DNA of 64,000 nt from Halisarca cf. caerulea (lineage: Eukaryota > Porifera > Demospongiae > Chondrillida > Halisarcidae). The notes beneath the pieces are model-generated. The model ran no database searches and was not told where the DNA came from. It worked only from the letters and a program-made list of their open reading frames with translations. A program made the translations under genes and the position numbers. Each line of letters opens with the position of its first letter. Position 1 is the first letter of the stretch. Positions 38,743 to 49,447 of this stretch are shown here, one piece after another. The stretch lies in NCBI GenBank assembly GCA_963170055.1, contig CAUJGJ010000087.1, forward strand, positions 1,674,101-1,738,100. Reading direction: 5' to 3'.

Positions 38743-40856
38743 TCACTGCAGTGGACCGTAAGCTGGATTTTCATTCATGGCAATGTTACTATAAGGTTTT
38801 GTTCCTTCAACTTGTTCATATGTGCTTTCTTTGTTTGAAGTAGAATTCTTTTGAGTTGTATTCCGAAGGCAGTGCCTTGTTATGAGCACAGCAACCACTA
38901 CACCGATGATGTTAGTCAACATCAGAACAACTGATGGTATAACACCAGCTAGGATGCAAGTGGTAGCTGAATTGCCCATTGAAACTGTAGATTCATGTAC
39001 TGGGTTCTTACCTACACATGAGCAAACAAGTAATAGCAGTAACGGATCTGTACTAGCTATGGGTATGTGCATGTATACGTGTGTGTAGATATCTATACTT
39101 CCTCACCATTGCATATATACGCAGTCATGCACTGCAATGCATATACTTTACATGTATGCAATCAGTAGTCAAACTTTCAGCTCACGTGTTGAATTTGTAA
39201 TCAGCTTGACAGTATTGGATTGACATCCAACACTACTTCCACAGTTGTTGTTTGAAGTAACAGTAAACAGATACTCTGTATAAGTATTCAGTCCACTGAT
39301 AGTACATGGACTGGTACAAGTCACACTATTCCCACAGTTTGGTGATGATGTAGGACAGTAAGTGACTGCAGTGGATGTGACTGGAGGAGAGTCGGGAGGT
39401 TGTTGCCAAGCAATAGTATATACTGTGGGGTAATCTGTCAATGTTTGTGCAACTACGCTTGTTGGACATAAAGGAGTTCCTGTACATATGGAAAGGAAGT
39501 TCTTCACAATGCTGTATGCAGGGTATGCAGACGTGGATTGATGCTATTATACTGATGCACAACACAAAACTACTGAAGTTTGATATGCAGAAATTATTAT
39601 AGTATTGTGCAAATGATTTTTATCCATTTTGAATTTCAAATTTTGCAATGTCTGCAGGATAAATGCATGCATAGCTGTTACCAAACAATCCAACGTACAT
39701 ATATTGTGCATGATAGTTTACCTATAGACAGAGTAGCCATTCCCTGCACAGTAGTATCACCCAGATTAATACACTGAACAGTCCCTCCATTGTCTGCTGT
39801 AGTAAACCCAGTGATAGTGATGGTGAAGGTTTGAGTGACACCGCGTGTGTCAGTAGTAGTGATCCTGGCATTGTTGGCTACTGTCAGTCCACTGGTTCGC
39901 ACAGCAGTTATCCCACTCAATCCCGTGATAATCCACACAGCTGCTGGACCAGTTACACTACAAGTGAATGTCTGTTGACCACCGCAATCCAGTGACACTG
40001 AGCCACTTGGAGTAAGAGTGCCTGTAGAAGAACAAAACCCAACAGGGCATTAGTATAATAACTCATAACACACACTCAGTCAGACAATACTGGCCAATAG
40101 TGTATACGTAGACAATGCTCCAGAGGGAAGTAGGAACAGGTGCATTCGTATTAAGCCTACAGTAAGTCAAGCTTAGACCCACGCTGCAATAAGCAAACTC
40201 CGCACTATAGCCATTGTTTGGGATACCTACCACTGAATCAGATGTGCTTTAGAATCTAGATTGTTAGCATTCAAACTGCTTAATCAGATTCATGGAAGTG
40301 CAGAACATCAGTCCTAAGTCTGTGAACAGATGTATGTATCGATAAGCTTAATATATGGGCTAGGGCTGTATGTCATAATATTCACTTGCTCTAGGTCACT
40401 TCATGCACTGGAAACTGCCCTTTTGTGTGCCATATAACCCGTTCAGCTATGTCTGAGTAATGTACTGTAAGAGTAAAACCTTCCTATAACAACCACTCAA
40501 GGGACCAAGAACTTGTGGTCTCTGTAGACAAGTGGTCCTTGTATGGAGGTGCTTTAATTTTTGCAAGTGAAGTGGACAATGAGCCAGACTATTGTGGCCT
40601 CTATGACAGGTGGTTTTTCATAATATGTGAGTGGTCTTTAATGATATTATTATATTAATTTTACAGGTTTATATTTTATGGTATAAACATTTCTGCAATT
40701 TATCATCCTTCAAGATTCACTAAGACAGTACAGTAACAACAAATTGCACTCCACTTACTTCTTTTGACATAAATATCAATCACACTGCTTCTTACCTGAC
40801 ACACTTTCTATAGCTACCAAGACAAGTACTGCACAGAACATCCACACATACACCAT
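38743..40856 (-). CDS. Intact type I receptor: signal peptide, Ig, FN3, TM, tyrosine-motif tail
   Basis: Four hand-spliced exons: 40796-40856, 39722-40021, 39186-39479 and 38743-39011; all phase 1 with GT/AG borders, 924 nt, 307 residues. Residues 1-20 are a signal peptide (MVYVWMFCAVLVLVAIESVS). 21-120 is an Ig domain (SLDCGGQQTFTCS, VWIITG, DNGGTVQC). 121-218 is an FN3 domain (YTIAWQQP, a Tyr-corner-like LNTYTEYLFTV, extra cysteine pairs). About 237-262 is the TM helix (AGVIPSVVLMLTNIIGVVVA). The 41-residue tail has Tyr283 (YEQV), Tyr292 (PYSN, a Grb2-type pYxN match) and Tyr303 (NPAY, a PTB-type NPxY match). The motifs are seen; signalling is inferred. It is the best-preserved member of the array and the reference for the relics around it. 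A conserved upstream block lies at 40925-41170. Ligand unknown. Confidence 0.8.
40022..40795. other. First intron of the intact receptor
   Basis: Contains a dispersed repeat (40480-40640: accactcaagggaccaagaacttgtggtctctgtagac) and no further exon. Confidence 0.5.
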
Positions 40857-40924
40857 CTTGAAGTTTGGAGGTTGCTGTGAAACCATCGATCACATAGCAC
40901 TATATGCGTGCATACATACATGTG

Positions 40925-41170
40925 TGAACCCCACAGATGTATCACGCGAAAACATACACACACAATGTTGTTTATAGTTTGTGTGTGACTTTCACTATAT
41001 GATTGTTAATAGACTTCCTTGTGAAAATACATACGTACATACCTCTGTAACCCAAACATGCAGTGTAAAATCCATTACTGTCTCCCTTTGTTGTGGGACT
41101 CATACAACTTGCCAGGGATTGTCCAGTGGTGTCTTCTAGCCATGTTAAGGGGATCATTTTGATACATGTA
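40925..41170 (-). promoter_or_regulatory. Conserved upstream block of the intact receptor
   Basis: Shares cacagatgtatcac.cgaaaacat, gtgtaaaatccattactgtctcccttt and acaacttgccagggattgtccagtggt with 31190, 35133 and 46140. It starts about 70 bp upstream of the ATG at 40856. Confidence 0.45.
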
Positions 41171-41841
41171 TAGCAAATAAGGGATATTTTATGATTATTA
41201 TTCTTTATGTTTTGCATGTCATTGAGTAGGATTTGAAAACTAGGACTTATGCGTGCATATAGTTTATGGCTTGATGCGCATACATGTGGTGGGGGAGCGG
41301 GACAGGGAGAACCGAGGGAGCTGTTACAGTACCACTTGTATGCAAGCTTTCAGTAGAAAATTTCTTGCCATGGGAAATTTACTGTCTTACCCTTCCACAC
41401 TTTCAGGCCCTTGGGACTTGAACGAGATGGTTATAATTAGAACTTAGCTTCAATGGATTGTGATATGTTTGCCTCAGTCTGTCAAATCGAGTTCAAGTTC
41501 TCTGCATGGGGACAAAATCTCCATGCTTAATAATAACATTAGGATATCCCTAGTCATGTCTAACATGCATGCATTTACGTACTTACATAGTATAGTTATA
41601 CCAATATATATCTATACGTATGTAATATATAATATATAATCTACTTTACTCGGTAAAATAATTTGGGTTGCAAAGTTTTTAGACTTAGCATACATGGTGA
41701 TTTGTCTGTGTACTTTCTAGTGCACCATATCATGTATGAATTGATGACATGTACATGCGTAAAGTTTATGAATAACTAATGATGACTGAATCTGTATAGT
41801 GTGTACATTGCATGTTGTTGGCTTTGTTTCTTCAACTTGTA
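41171..41841. other. No gene recognised
   Basis: AT-rich; parallels part of 35.58-35.95 kb (ccacttgnaagctttcag...atggaagtacat), i.e. duplicated flank. Confidence 0.35.
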
Positions 41842-42523
41842 TTAAGTGTTTTCATCCCTCATAGACAAACTGTTTTGAGGTAACTTCATGCGGAAACATC
41901 TTGTTACAAGGACTTTAGGCACTACACTGATTGTATTGACCAACAGCTGTACTGTAGATGGAAATGCACAAAATTCATCACAGATGGAAGTTGTAATGGT
42001 GTTTAAATGGTGATGTGGAAAATGTGTATATACAATGCACCAAGGAGTCTGACTCACCTACATGGACCATGACATCCATTTTAGATGTGTGGATATATGA
42101 ATTGACAGTGATAAATGATACATGTATTATGTACATGTGTGTGTCTGTATCTACCACTGTGATAGTACTGGACTATTGCGGGTACAATGCACTTATAAAT
42201 ACATATGTACGTACATATGGATGTACATGCCTATTATAGAAGTAGCAGTCTTACTCAGCTCACATGTTGTCATAAGCTTGACAGTGTTCCATAAGGTACC
42301 CTCCTCTGGTTCCGCAGTTGTTTATTACAGTAACTGTAATGAGATACTCTGTACCAGGTTTTAGCTCATGAATAATACACAGACTAGTAAAATATATCTT
42401 ACTCTCTGTACAGTTTGATGATGACAAAAGGCAGTAGGTGACTGCAATGGATGTAACTGGAATAATATACAGGTTTTGACTGGTAGTTGCTGTTGGGCAA
42501 TTGGCCAATGAATATGCACTTAC
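41842..42523 (-). pseudogene. Decayed subfamily-2 receptor (FN3 and TM exons)
   Basis: FN3-like exon at about 42260-42523 (PSCPTHVSAYSLANCPT, TSIAVTYCLLSSSNCTE, GTEYLITVTVINNCG) shifts frame near its end: WNTVKLMTT before the GTGAGC donor is in another frame. The TM exon (42057 down) keeps LLVNTISVV and RDENT but its N-terminal half is replaced, the helix is interrupted by Pro/Lys and the tail stops before YEQV. No Ig or signal exon was found; a (CA)n tract follows upstream. Confidence 0.7.
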
Positions 42524-42595
42524 GTGAGTGGGACACGAAGGATGGGTGATACTTAGTGATGATAGTGGATGCATGCATGCACATGTGTATGTAAG

Positions 42596-42681
42596 CACAC
42601 ACACACACACACGCGCGCGCGCACATGCTTGCACGTACATACACACACACACAAACATGCACGCATGCACACACACATACA

Positions 42682-42739
<58 letters not shown>

Positions 42740-42758
42740 CACACACACACACACACAC
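42596..42758. repeat. (CA)n microsatellite
   Basis: CA tract of about 160 bp with a CGCGCGCG core near 42612 and several GCATGCAC interruptions. Confidence 0.95.
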
Positions 42759-43602
42759 TTATAAATTAAAGGTTAATTATTGCTAGTTTTAAAAAGTTTG
42801 ATATGAGTTAACCTATACCGTGCAAATGGTGCTTGACAATGTGTTTATATCAGCTCATGAAGACATATATTCCATGCAAACGCTGAAGGGGGTGGTGAAT
42901 AAATATTGCTTATAACATAGGTATAACGTTTCTTAGTATTAGCTGCTTCTACATTTTTGCATTTAATTTTATGATATTTTGTATTCTATTGTATCTATCT
43001 ATAGGTTATTACCAAGCGGTCGATCCCTTCTCGGCCAAGCATTTTCGATATAACCATGCAATTTACAAACTCTAGAACTGAAAGTTATCTTTCAAAAAAC
43101 TGTGAATTTCTAGAGTAATTGTTATTAACTTACAGTAGCTTATGGAATAAAGACTTATATATCCATGCAATTTGGCAACACTACATCCTCATTTCTACTT
43201 ATAGTACACCAGCTCCTCAGGCTGTCAATTATAGTTGCATGCATGCAAACATACAAGGAGGGAGTAGTAACTTTGTTCTGCCGATCGCGAGAATACTACA
43301 TTGCATGACATGTACTCATGCATGCACATAGCAGTGATAGAATGGCCCAATATACTTAGCTATATGTATACCAATCAGTCCCTTCTTGACTGACATTTTT
43401 CAGCAGACCTACAATTTACAAACATTGAATACATCTCGAAAAGGGAATTTATTCGTATAAAACAAAATGTAATTTATTAAAAATATTTGGTGTCACTCGT
43501 ATATATATATGGTGAGAATGTAGTATACATACTACATTTTCAAGTAGGCACAGTGGCAACTGATCTTTCTTATCTCTTATACCGAAATTGTCCACATCTG
43601 CC
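42759..43602. other. Upstream region of the 7TM receptor
   Basis: AT-rich. A TATATATATATGG run at 43500-43512 is the only promoter-like motif about 90 bp from the start codon. No other exon. Confidence 0.35.
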
Positions 43603-44616
43603 ATGGAAAACTGTACATGGATTGCGAATGACAGTACATGTAGTTCAGGGACAGAGGCAAATGTTTTAGGGGGACCTGCTTTGATAGCATTCTACATTGC
43701 TGCACAACCGATCCTAATCTTGGGAAATGGACTATCAGTGTTAGCAATCATCTCCTTGTCGCGTGCGTCTAGGATATCCAGAGCGTTGAGAGTGTTTCTG
43801 ATAAATCAATTGGCGGCTTGTATCATTTTTACTGTTGCTATCAGCTGTTTCCTTCTAGTCCCATGTATTCTGGCACTTAATATCACCGCTAATCCCCCAC
43901 CTCTACTATTTTGTCAATTTCTGCTTTGGGGATATGGATTTGGTGCAATTGGAAGAATGTGGAGTCTGACAGCTTTCTCCATTGTCATCTTGGTTATAGT
44001 TCAATATGGCAAGCAAGCTCTTAGACCTATTTACATGATCGCTGGACTTGTTGGAGCATGGACACTCACATTTTTCTTCAATTTCCATCAAATACTCCCG
44101 TATCCAGTATACGTTGTGCAGTTAGTGGAAAATTTAGTCTGTTTCCCACATTTTGATGCCCTCCCTCAGTCTAGTTTGTATTCCATCTTCTTCATTTGGG
44201 TGGTACTGGGAGGCCTCATTCCCCTTGCTATCAGCCTCGCCATCCCCATCTTCATCCTCTGCTACATCAAATGTAACAGCATCACCGAGGGAATAGAGGA
44301 CAAAACAAGAATAGCCAAATTTGCTCTTTTCTTAGTGTCTGGTAACATAGTCAACTTTCTTGGTCAGACTATTCCGCCATTTGTATCTCTGCATGCTGAG
44401 GCATCAGGTGTGATTGCTGTTTCTCTTTTTGTATTCATCTCCTCACTCCCAACACCTTTCATCATAATTACCTATTTGAAGCCAGTTCGCGAGCAAGTGA
44501 AGAAAATGCTGTGTGCCCTGTTCACTCACAAAAAATCATTGTCAAGGAACAGCAAATCTGTTCCTCCTGTTGTTACACCTAATATGCACACCACAGAGAC
44601 CCAGGGAAGTGTGTGA
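43603..44616 (+). CDS. Rhodopsin-like seven-transmembrane receptor, single exon
   Basis: 337 residues from ATG 43603, chosen because GCCATGG is an ideal start context; an extra five in-frame codons upstream begin only with TTG. The N-terminus carries sequons N3CT and N10DS. Seven hydrophobic segments: TM1 about 24-50 (LILGNGLSVLAI with the conserved GN), TM2 64-88, TM3 104-132 (starting at Cys104, pairing with Cys180 in loop 2), TM4 142-162, TM5 193-222, TM6 239-262 (with IPP) and TM7 270-291. Class-defining motifs are altered: VQYGK stands where D/ERY is expected (about 133-137), TM2 lacks the usual Asp (NQLAACIIF) and TPFIIITY (284-291) replaces NPxxY. A basic helix 8 follows (KPVREQVKKMLC). 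Ligand unknown; the altered motifs could mean unusual coupling. A piggyBac-like element begins 66 bp after the stop. Confidence 0.85.
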   Translation: MENCTWIANDSTCSSGTEANVLGGPALIAFYIAAQPILILGNGLSVLAIISLSRASRISRALRVFLINQLAACIIFTVAISCFLLVPCILALNITANPPPLLFCQFLLWGYGFGAIGRMWSLTAFSIVILVIVQYGKQALRPIYMIAGLVGAWTLTFFFNFHQILPYPVYVVQLVENLVCFPHFDALPQSSLYSIFFIWVVLGGLIPLAISLAIPIFILCYIKCNSITEGIEDKTRIAKFALFLVSGNIVNFLGQTIPPFVSLHAEASGVIAVSLFVFISSLPTPFIIITYLKPVREQVKKMLCALFTHKKSLSRNSKSVPPVVTPNMHTTETQGSV

Positions 44617-44681
44617 GGATTTATAAGTTGGGACTTTGTTGATTCCATCAATGGCTTTGAAATTGAAGTTTTTCTTTCATG

Positions 44682-45471
44682 TTAACCCTTTAACGTTTGT
44701 TAGGCCATAAAGTGGCTTTTGTGGTATGGTTTGCATTTTGACGCGATATCGAATTTATACTAATATGCTAACTATAGCAAGATACTACTCAATAGAGTTC
44801 TTTTATGAAGTTTGAACATCATATGTTCTGTACTTTCTAAGATACAGCCTTATAAAATATTAGTTTTACTGGAAATTACTGAGATATACAACACATATAC
44901 GGTGTTAGCTCAACAAAAATGGCCGGTCTCGTCAACTTCTTGTGCAATTTAATACACGAAAATCAACGTAGACAAGTCTTCTGGACAAAATTACAGAAAG
45001 CGAAGCAGGAAAGAATCCTACAACAGCTTTTGATGGTGTTACAAATGTCAAACGTGAGATTTAATTCAGTTTCGTCGCAAACTTTGGTACTTAAAAAAGT
45101 TTTACCGAACGATAATCGTCTTTGTTAATCAGAACTGTACCATAAGCCTTAGAATGCAACTCTTTGTTCTTATTTCAGTCAGTAATGGAACATAAAGTGC
45201 ACTAGCCCCCATGCTGAAAGTATTTTATCGATATTTGCTCTATTACTTTTACGGATATTTTGAAGTCTATAAAATAGCGAATCTTGTCATCTTTTTGATC
45301 CCAAAGTCTTCTGATATGTCTTTCCACGCATTTGAAGGACTTTTCGAAGCTTTCCAATAGGTGTCATACTTCGAAATGCGTTTAATCTGTTCTGCCTTCA
45401 AGAGCCACTTTATGGCCCTAAAAACGTTTGGGGACAAAAAAATCGCGCAAACGCAAACGTTAAAAGGTTAA
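44682..45471. mobile_element. piggyBac-like non-autonomous element
   Basis: TTAA-CCCTTTAACGTTTG at the left and CAAACGTTAAAAGG-TTAA at the right: TTAA target duplication with inverted repeats, as in piggyBac elements. Subterminal inverted pair ggccataaagtggctttt / aagagccactttatggcc. The 69-codon plus frame from 44919 (MAGLVNFLCNLIHENQRRQ) is not recognisable as transposase. Lies in the 3' flank of the 7TM gene. Confidence 0.85.
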
Positions 45472-45942
45472 TTTGAACACAAAATTAATATTAGAATTGC
45501 ATTGTAATTGTTATACTCACTTTTGCTTTTTTAGTGTATGTATTTTTTTTCAAGTACAAAATGGATAGTTATATTTGTATATTGAAATAGACATTAATTG
45601 ACCTGTGATTCCCTAACAGCCAGATCAGTGGCTGCAGGGAATTGTGGAATCATATGGCGACTTGATCCGGAGCCTCGAATGAGGGATGAGCGTAGCAATG
45701 AGATCGAAGGGCAAAACGTGGACTGAAAAAGGAGACTGAGGAACACCTTGTGTATCTGTAAAGCATTGATACAGAGACAAGGGTAAATTAAGAGGGTGAA
45801 GCCCGAGTTATTACCATTGGTGTAATATTAAATGTCAGTATCAAGGCTATAGCTGCACAAGGGGTACTACATGTAATACATGGATTCCTGCTGCTGCATG
45901 ATACAGCACACATACATAATAGCTGTTGTCAAACATGGAGTC
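45472..45942. other. No gene recognised
   Basis: 45600-45830 is slightly richer in GC (tggagcctcgaatgagggatgagcgtagcaatgagat) but has no coherent frame. Identity unknown. Confidence 0.3.
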
Positions 45943-46025
45943 GCACACACACACATGCATGCACATATGCACACATGTACGCACACATGCATGCCTGCAC
46001 ACACACACACACACACAAACACACA

Positions 46026-46081
<56 letters not shown>
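45943..46081. repeat. (CA)n microsatellite
   Basis: CA/CATGCA tract of about 140 bp. Confidence 0.95.
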
Positions 46082-46084
<3 letters not shown>

Positions 46085-46139
46085 AGTGCAGATGCGCTGT
46101 TGTTGTCAATGATGGACTTCACTGTGAATATATGAGATA

Positions 46140-46390
46140 ATACACATCTGTGTAACCCAAACAGTGTAAAAACCCATTACTGTCTCCCTTAGATGTGGGA
46201 ATCACACAAATTACCAACTATTTTCCAAATCTCAACATAGATGCTCAAACCTACATAGGCCAGACCGCTAACCTCCATTTTTGGTGACATCATGCAGCAG
46301 TTAGCAGGTTGGTGTATATGAGACTAGGGACTGTCCAATAGTGATTTCCAGCCATATTGCATGATCATTGTGATTCATCAAAATTAATGA
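46140..46390 (-). promoter_or_regulatory. Orphan copy of the subfamily-2 upstream block
   Basis: gtaacccaaacagtgtaaaaacccattactgtctccctta, gactgtccaatagtgatttccagccat and gattcatcaaaat match 41050-41165. An inserted stretch (about 46215-46310) splits it. No signal-peptide exon lies beside it. Confidence 0.4.
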
Positions 46391-46479
46391 GAGTACCAAT
46401 GTACATCTAATAATGTGAGAAGAAAATTATCTACTCACAGGGCAAGGTGAGCATATACAAGGGAGGGAGGCAGGGCTGG

Positions 46480-46690
46480 ACAATAGGGCTATACATACAT
46501 GAGGCTAGATGAGTACAGGGCTAGACATAGTTTAGTTAGACTGAGTGCACACTGTGCAAATTCCTACATCCCATAGCATACAACATGTGTGGGATTTAGG
46601 AATTGTGCACTCAGTCAAACTGAATTCCATCTGGCCCTATACCTGTCTAACCTCATGTATGTATAGCTCTATGCTCATGTAACCTCATCA
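46480..46690. mobile_element. Hairpin MITE within a larger palindrome
   Basis: The core 46534-46621 (AGTTAGACTGAGTGCACACTG.../...GTGCACTCAGTCAAACT) is a second copy of the 19479 element. The flanks gggctatacatacatgaggctagatgagtac and ctgtctaacctcatgtatgtatagctc pair as an outer palindrome. Confidence 0.7.
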
Positions 46691-46721
46691 GCTGGGTGGA
46701 CTATTACTGCATGGAATGTAT

Positions 46722-46805
46722 GGGATATCACTGGGTTTACTACGGCAGACAATAGAGGAAGGGTTCGGTGTATTAATCAGACTGATGGTGCTGTTCAGGC
46801 TTGCA
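46722..46805 (+). pseudogene. Inverted Ig-exon fragment of receptor subfamily 2
   Basis: The plus-strand frame ITGFTTADNRGRVRCINQTD followed by GAVQAC matches the end of the Ig domain of the 38.7 kb gene (ITGFTTADNGGTVQCINLGD). It is the only family fragment on the plus strand; the rest is replaced by a (CA)n tract. Confidence 0.65.
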
Positions 46806-46825
46806 TGTGTTTGTTTGTATGCACG

Positions 46826-46844
46826 CATGCACACATGTACGTAT

Positions 46845-46912
<68 letters not shown>

Positions 46913-46928
46913 CCACGTACGCATGTAT

Positions 46929-47011
<83 letters not shown>

Positions 47012-47040
47012 TGCACACATGCACGCATGTACACACACAG
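46826..47040. repeat. (CA)n microsatellite
   Basis: Two CA blocks joined by GCACCCACGTACGCATGTATG. Confidence 0.95.
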
Positions 47041-47536
47041 ATACACATGTATATATTGTGTAACTTTTATAGTCCCATAGGCCATGTATCAAGTAATTCT
47101 CAGATTCAGTGAACCATGCACTAGAATTGACACATCACAGCATGGCAATGTACCAGTCACTGGTTATAACTTATAACTTGGCATGGAAATCAATTATAAT
47201 ACTTTCAAATATTATTATAATTATGTGAGGTAAGCGTAAGATACAGCACATTTCACTATAATATTTGCACAGCATGTGTGAATAAGGCATTTGATACTGA
47301 ACAGGCTGACCACATAAACAGTCCTGTGTCCTTCAGATACCAGAATACACTATCCTTGTGATTGAAAAAAATATCTATATTGGCATACAGTATATTGGAT
47401 GCCACAAAGACAGTTAATATTGCTTAGCAACAGTAAAGTGTAGGCAATCTATAGTGAATATTTTCTATAATATGTAACTGCCAACATACCTCCTGCCCAT
47501 GCACATATAACATGATTATCATGTTCTTATATATTA
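47041..47536. other. No gene recognised
   Basis: AT-rich intergenic sequence. Confidence 0.35.
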
Positions 47537-47578
47537 TATGTGTGTCTGTGTGTGTGTGTCTGTGTGTGTGTCTGTGTG

Positions 47579-47611
<33 letters not shown>
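47537..47611. repeat. (TG)n microsatellite
   Basis: TG tract with TC interruptions, the opposite orientation to most tracts here. Confidence 0.95.
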
Positions 47612-47837
47612 TGGATGTACGCTCTTGTGAGAAATTTGACTCTCAGGCAGCAGTTTATCAATGCTACATTCACCGTAACGGTAAATAAGCGCCCCTCTGA
47701 CCTTGTAGAAACTCGCGAAGAACTTCTTTCTCGATCAATTTCGTGCAATACCACTTTCAGTTATTTCATCACTAAGGTCTTCTGAAGCCTTATGCATGTC
47801 GATATGGCCAATCCTTGGTGATATTGTCAAGGAAGAA

Positions 47838-48112
47838 CTATTTAATTAAAGTGAAGAAGAAGAAACAATAAGGAACAAAAAACAAGGTGTCGGATTGAAG
47901 TGTAATTCTCCAAAATGTACAATTACTGTTCCATGCTACTATCCGTCTGTGCAAATCTGTCGGTAGATGAGCCCGGAAACAGGCTATGCAGTAGTTTACA
48001 CCGCACCTACTGCACACGTATGTCATCTCCGTGACTCTTTCGCCTTTCTCTCTTTCGCGAGCTTCACCTCTAACAGTAAACCTATGTCATTCTTTTATCT
48101 TTAGAGCTATTT
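47838..48112 (-). pseudogene. Possible piggyBac transposase C-terminal zinc motif
   Basis: The minus frame REREKGERVTEMTYVCSRCG then VNYCIACFRAHLPTDLH has the CxxC...CxxCF spacing typical of the cysteine-rich C-terminus of piggyBac transposases. A GGGTTAAC at about 48228 (ggcgtaccatagaagggTTAA) would suit a piggyBac right end, and other TTAA elements lie nearby. No catalytic region and no matching left end were found. It could instead be another small zinc-binding fragment. Confidence 0.4.
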
Positions 48113-48236
48113 TTAGGCTTTCCAATGACGTACGTAAGAATATTCAGGATAGAAGCTACGTAGCACACAGAATGATCGTTTAATTTTCCCTCCAATTTCG
48201 TGGCCGCTTTGGGCGTACCATAGAAGGGTTAACAGG

Positions 48237-49447
48237 TGAAATCATAACTTTTAGCCTCAATTATGTATTGGGTGCTAAATTTTATGAGGCTCTTAGTAGA
48301 GTGTTGGTCATTGTCTGGTGCATGCATGTGTCCTAAATCAATGTTTTTAACCTGGATAGTACCATGCAAGTTTTGGGGCTGGGAATCACCACTGCTGTGA
48401 GTTAGGTGGACATGCCACCACCCTTAAACTGCAGCCCAGCCCTCCTCATGTCTTGCATGGGGCTTGCAACTTCACAGATATGAGAAGCACCTGCATTTCA
48501 CAATTAAGGAGGGCCATCGGGATGGCGGGGGAACTGAGCCACATCAAGTGGGTCTGTCCCTCACTGATGTCTGATATATTGCTCACCCCCAATTGTGATT
48601 CTTTGCTTGGGGCCCAACATACGGACTACAATAGCCTGCACTGCAGTCTTTGGTATTATATGAATTACAATTAAGTTTGACTTAGTTTGAATGTATGCTT
48701 AGCCTATAAGATTTTGTGCGTGTTTGTGTAGTTATGCATGGCATTGCATGAGCATACGAGTATAATTATATGCATGTGTACATGCATGGTAATGTTATTC
48801 ATTTGTACAGATTTAAGTTACTTAAAATTTATTCCATCTCAACGTTTAATTCAAGATAAATCAGCAACATACTGAACTATATAATAAGAATTATAGTTTT
48901 ATGTCAAGAATGGAAAATTCTACTGAAAAATGTATTAATTTATACTAGTTTATAGTAATTATTACTATGTTATGACTACCAAGTCTTACACTTAGCCTAT
49001 CACAATCTCTATTATAAGCACTGCATGTCACTCAAATCCAGTTTCCACCATCACTGTCACTACTGTCCACGTGCACCTGTAGTAATTGAAAAAAAGAAGT
49101 CACTGCACTGTGGATTGTATTATTATACGTGTATTATACCAGGGTTATAATTTTTATAGAAAACAATGCTGTTGTATGCAGTTTGAAATTGTATATACAT
49201 GCACTTACCAATCAAACTTTATAGTGCACGTGAAAGGCTTGAAATAGATACCCCATAACCAGAAAGCCCACTGGATTGTGTATGGCTGCGGTCATGTCCT
49301 CCCCAATTTACATGCTTATAACGTAATAATATACTTTATACCTTGTGCTGGGAATTGTAAAAAAATGTTTACAACAAGATCAAGTATACTGAACATTGAC
49401 AATCATGATTGATGAAGTTGTTTTACCACACCAGCACCATTGCTCAC
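48237..49447. other. No firm gene
   Basis: 48360-48660 is GC-richer with broken frames on both strands and may be an old transposon remnant; I cannot assign it. 48.7-49.4 kb is AT-rich. Confidence 0.3.

Noticed and set aside
44919..45128. 69-codon frame inside the TTAA element as a transposase start
   Set aside because: No piggyBac motif and lacks the DDD catalytic region; the element is too short to be autonomous.
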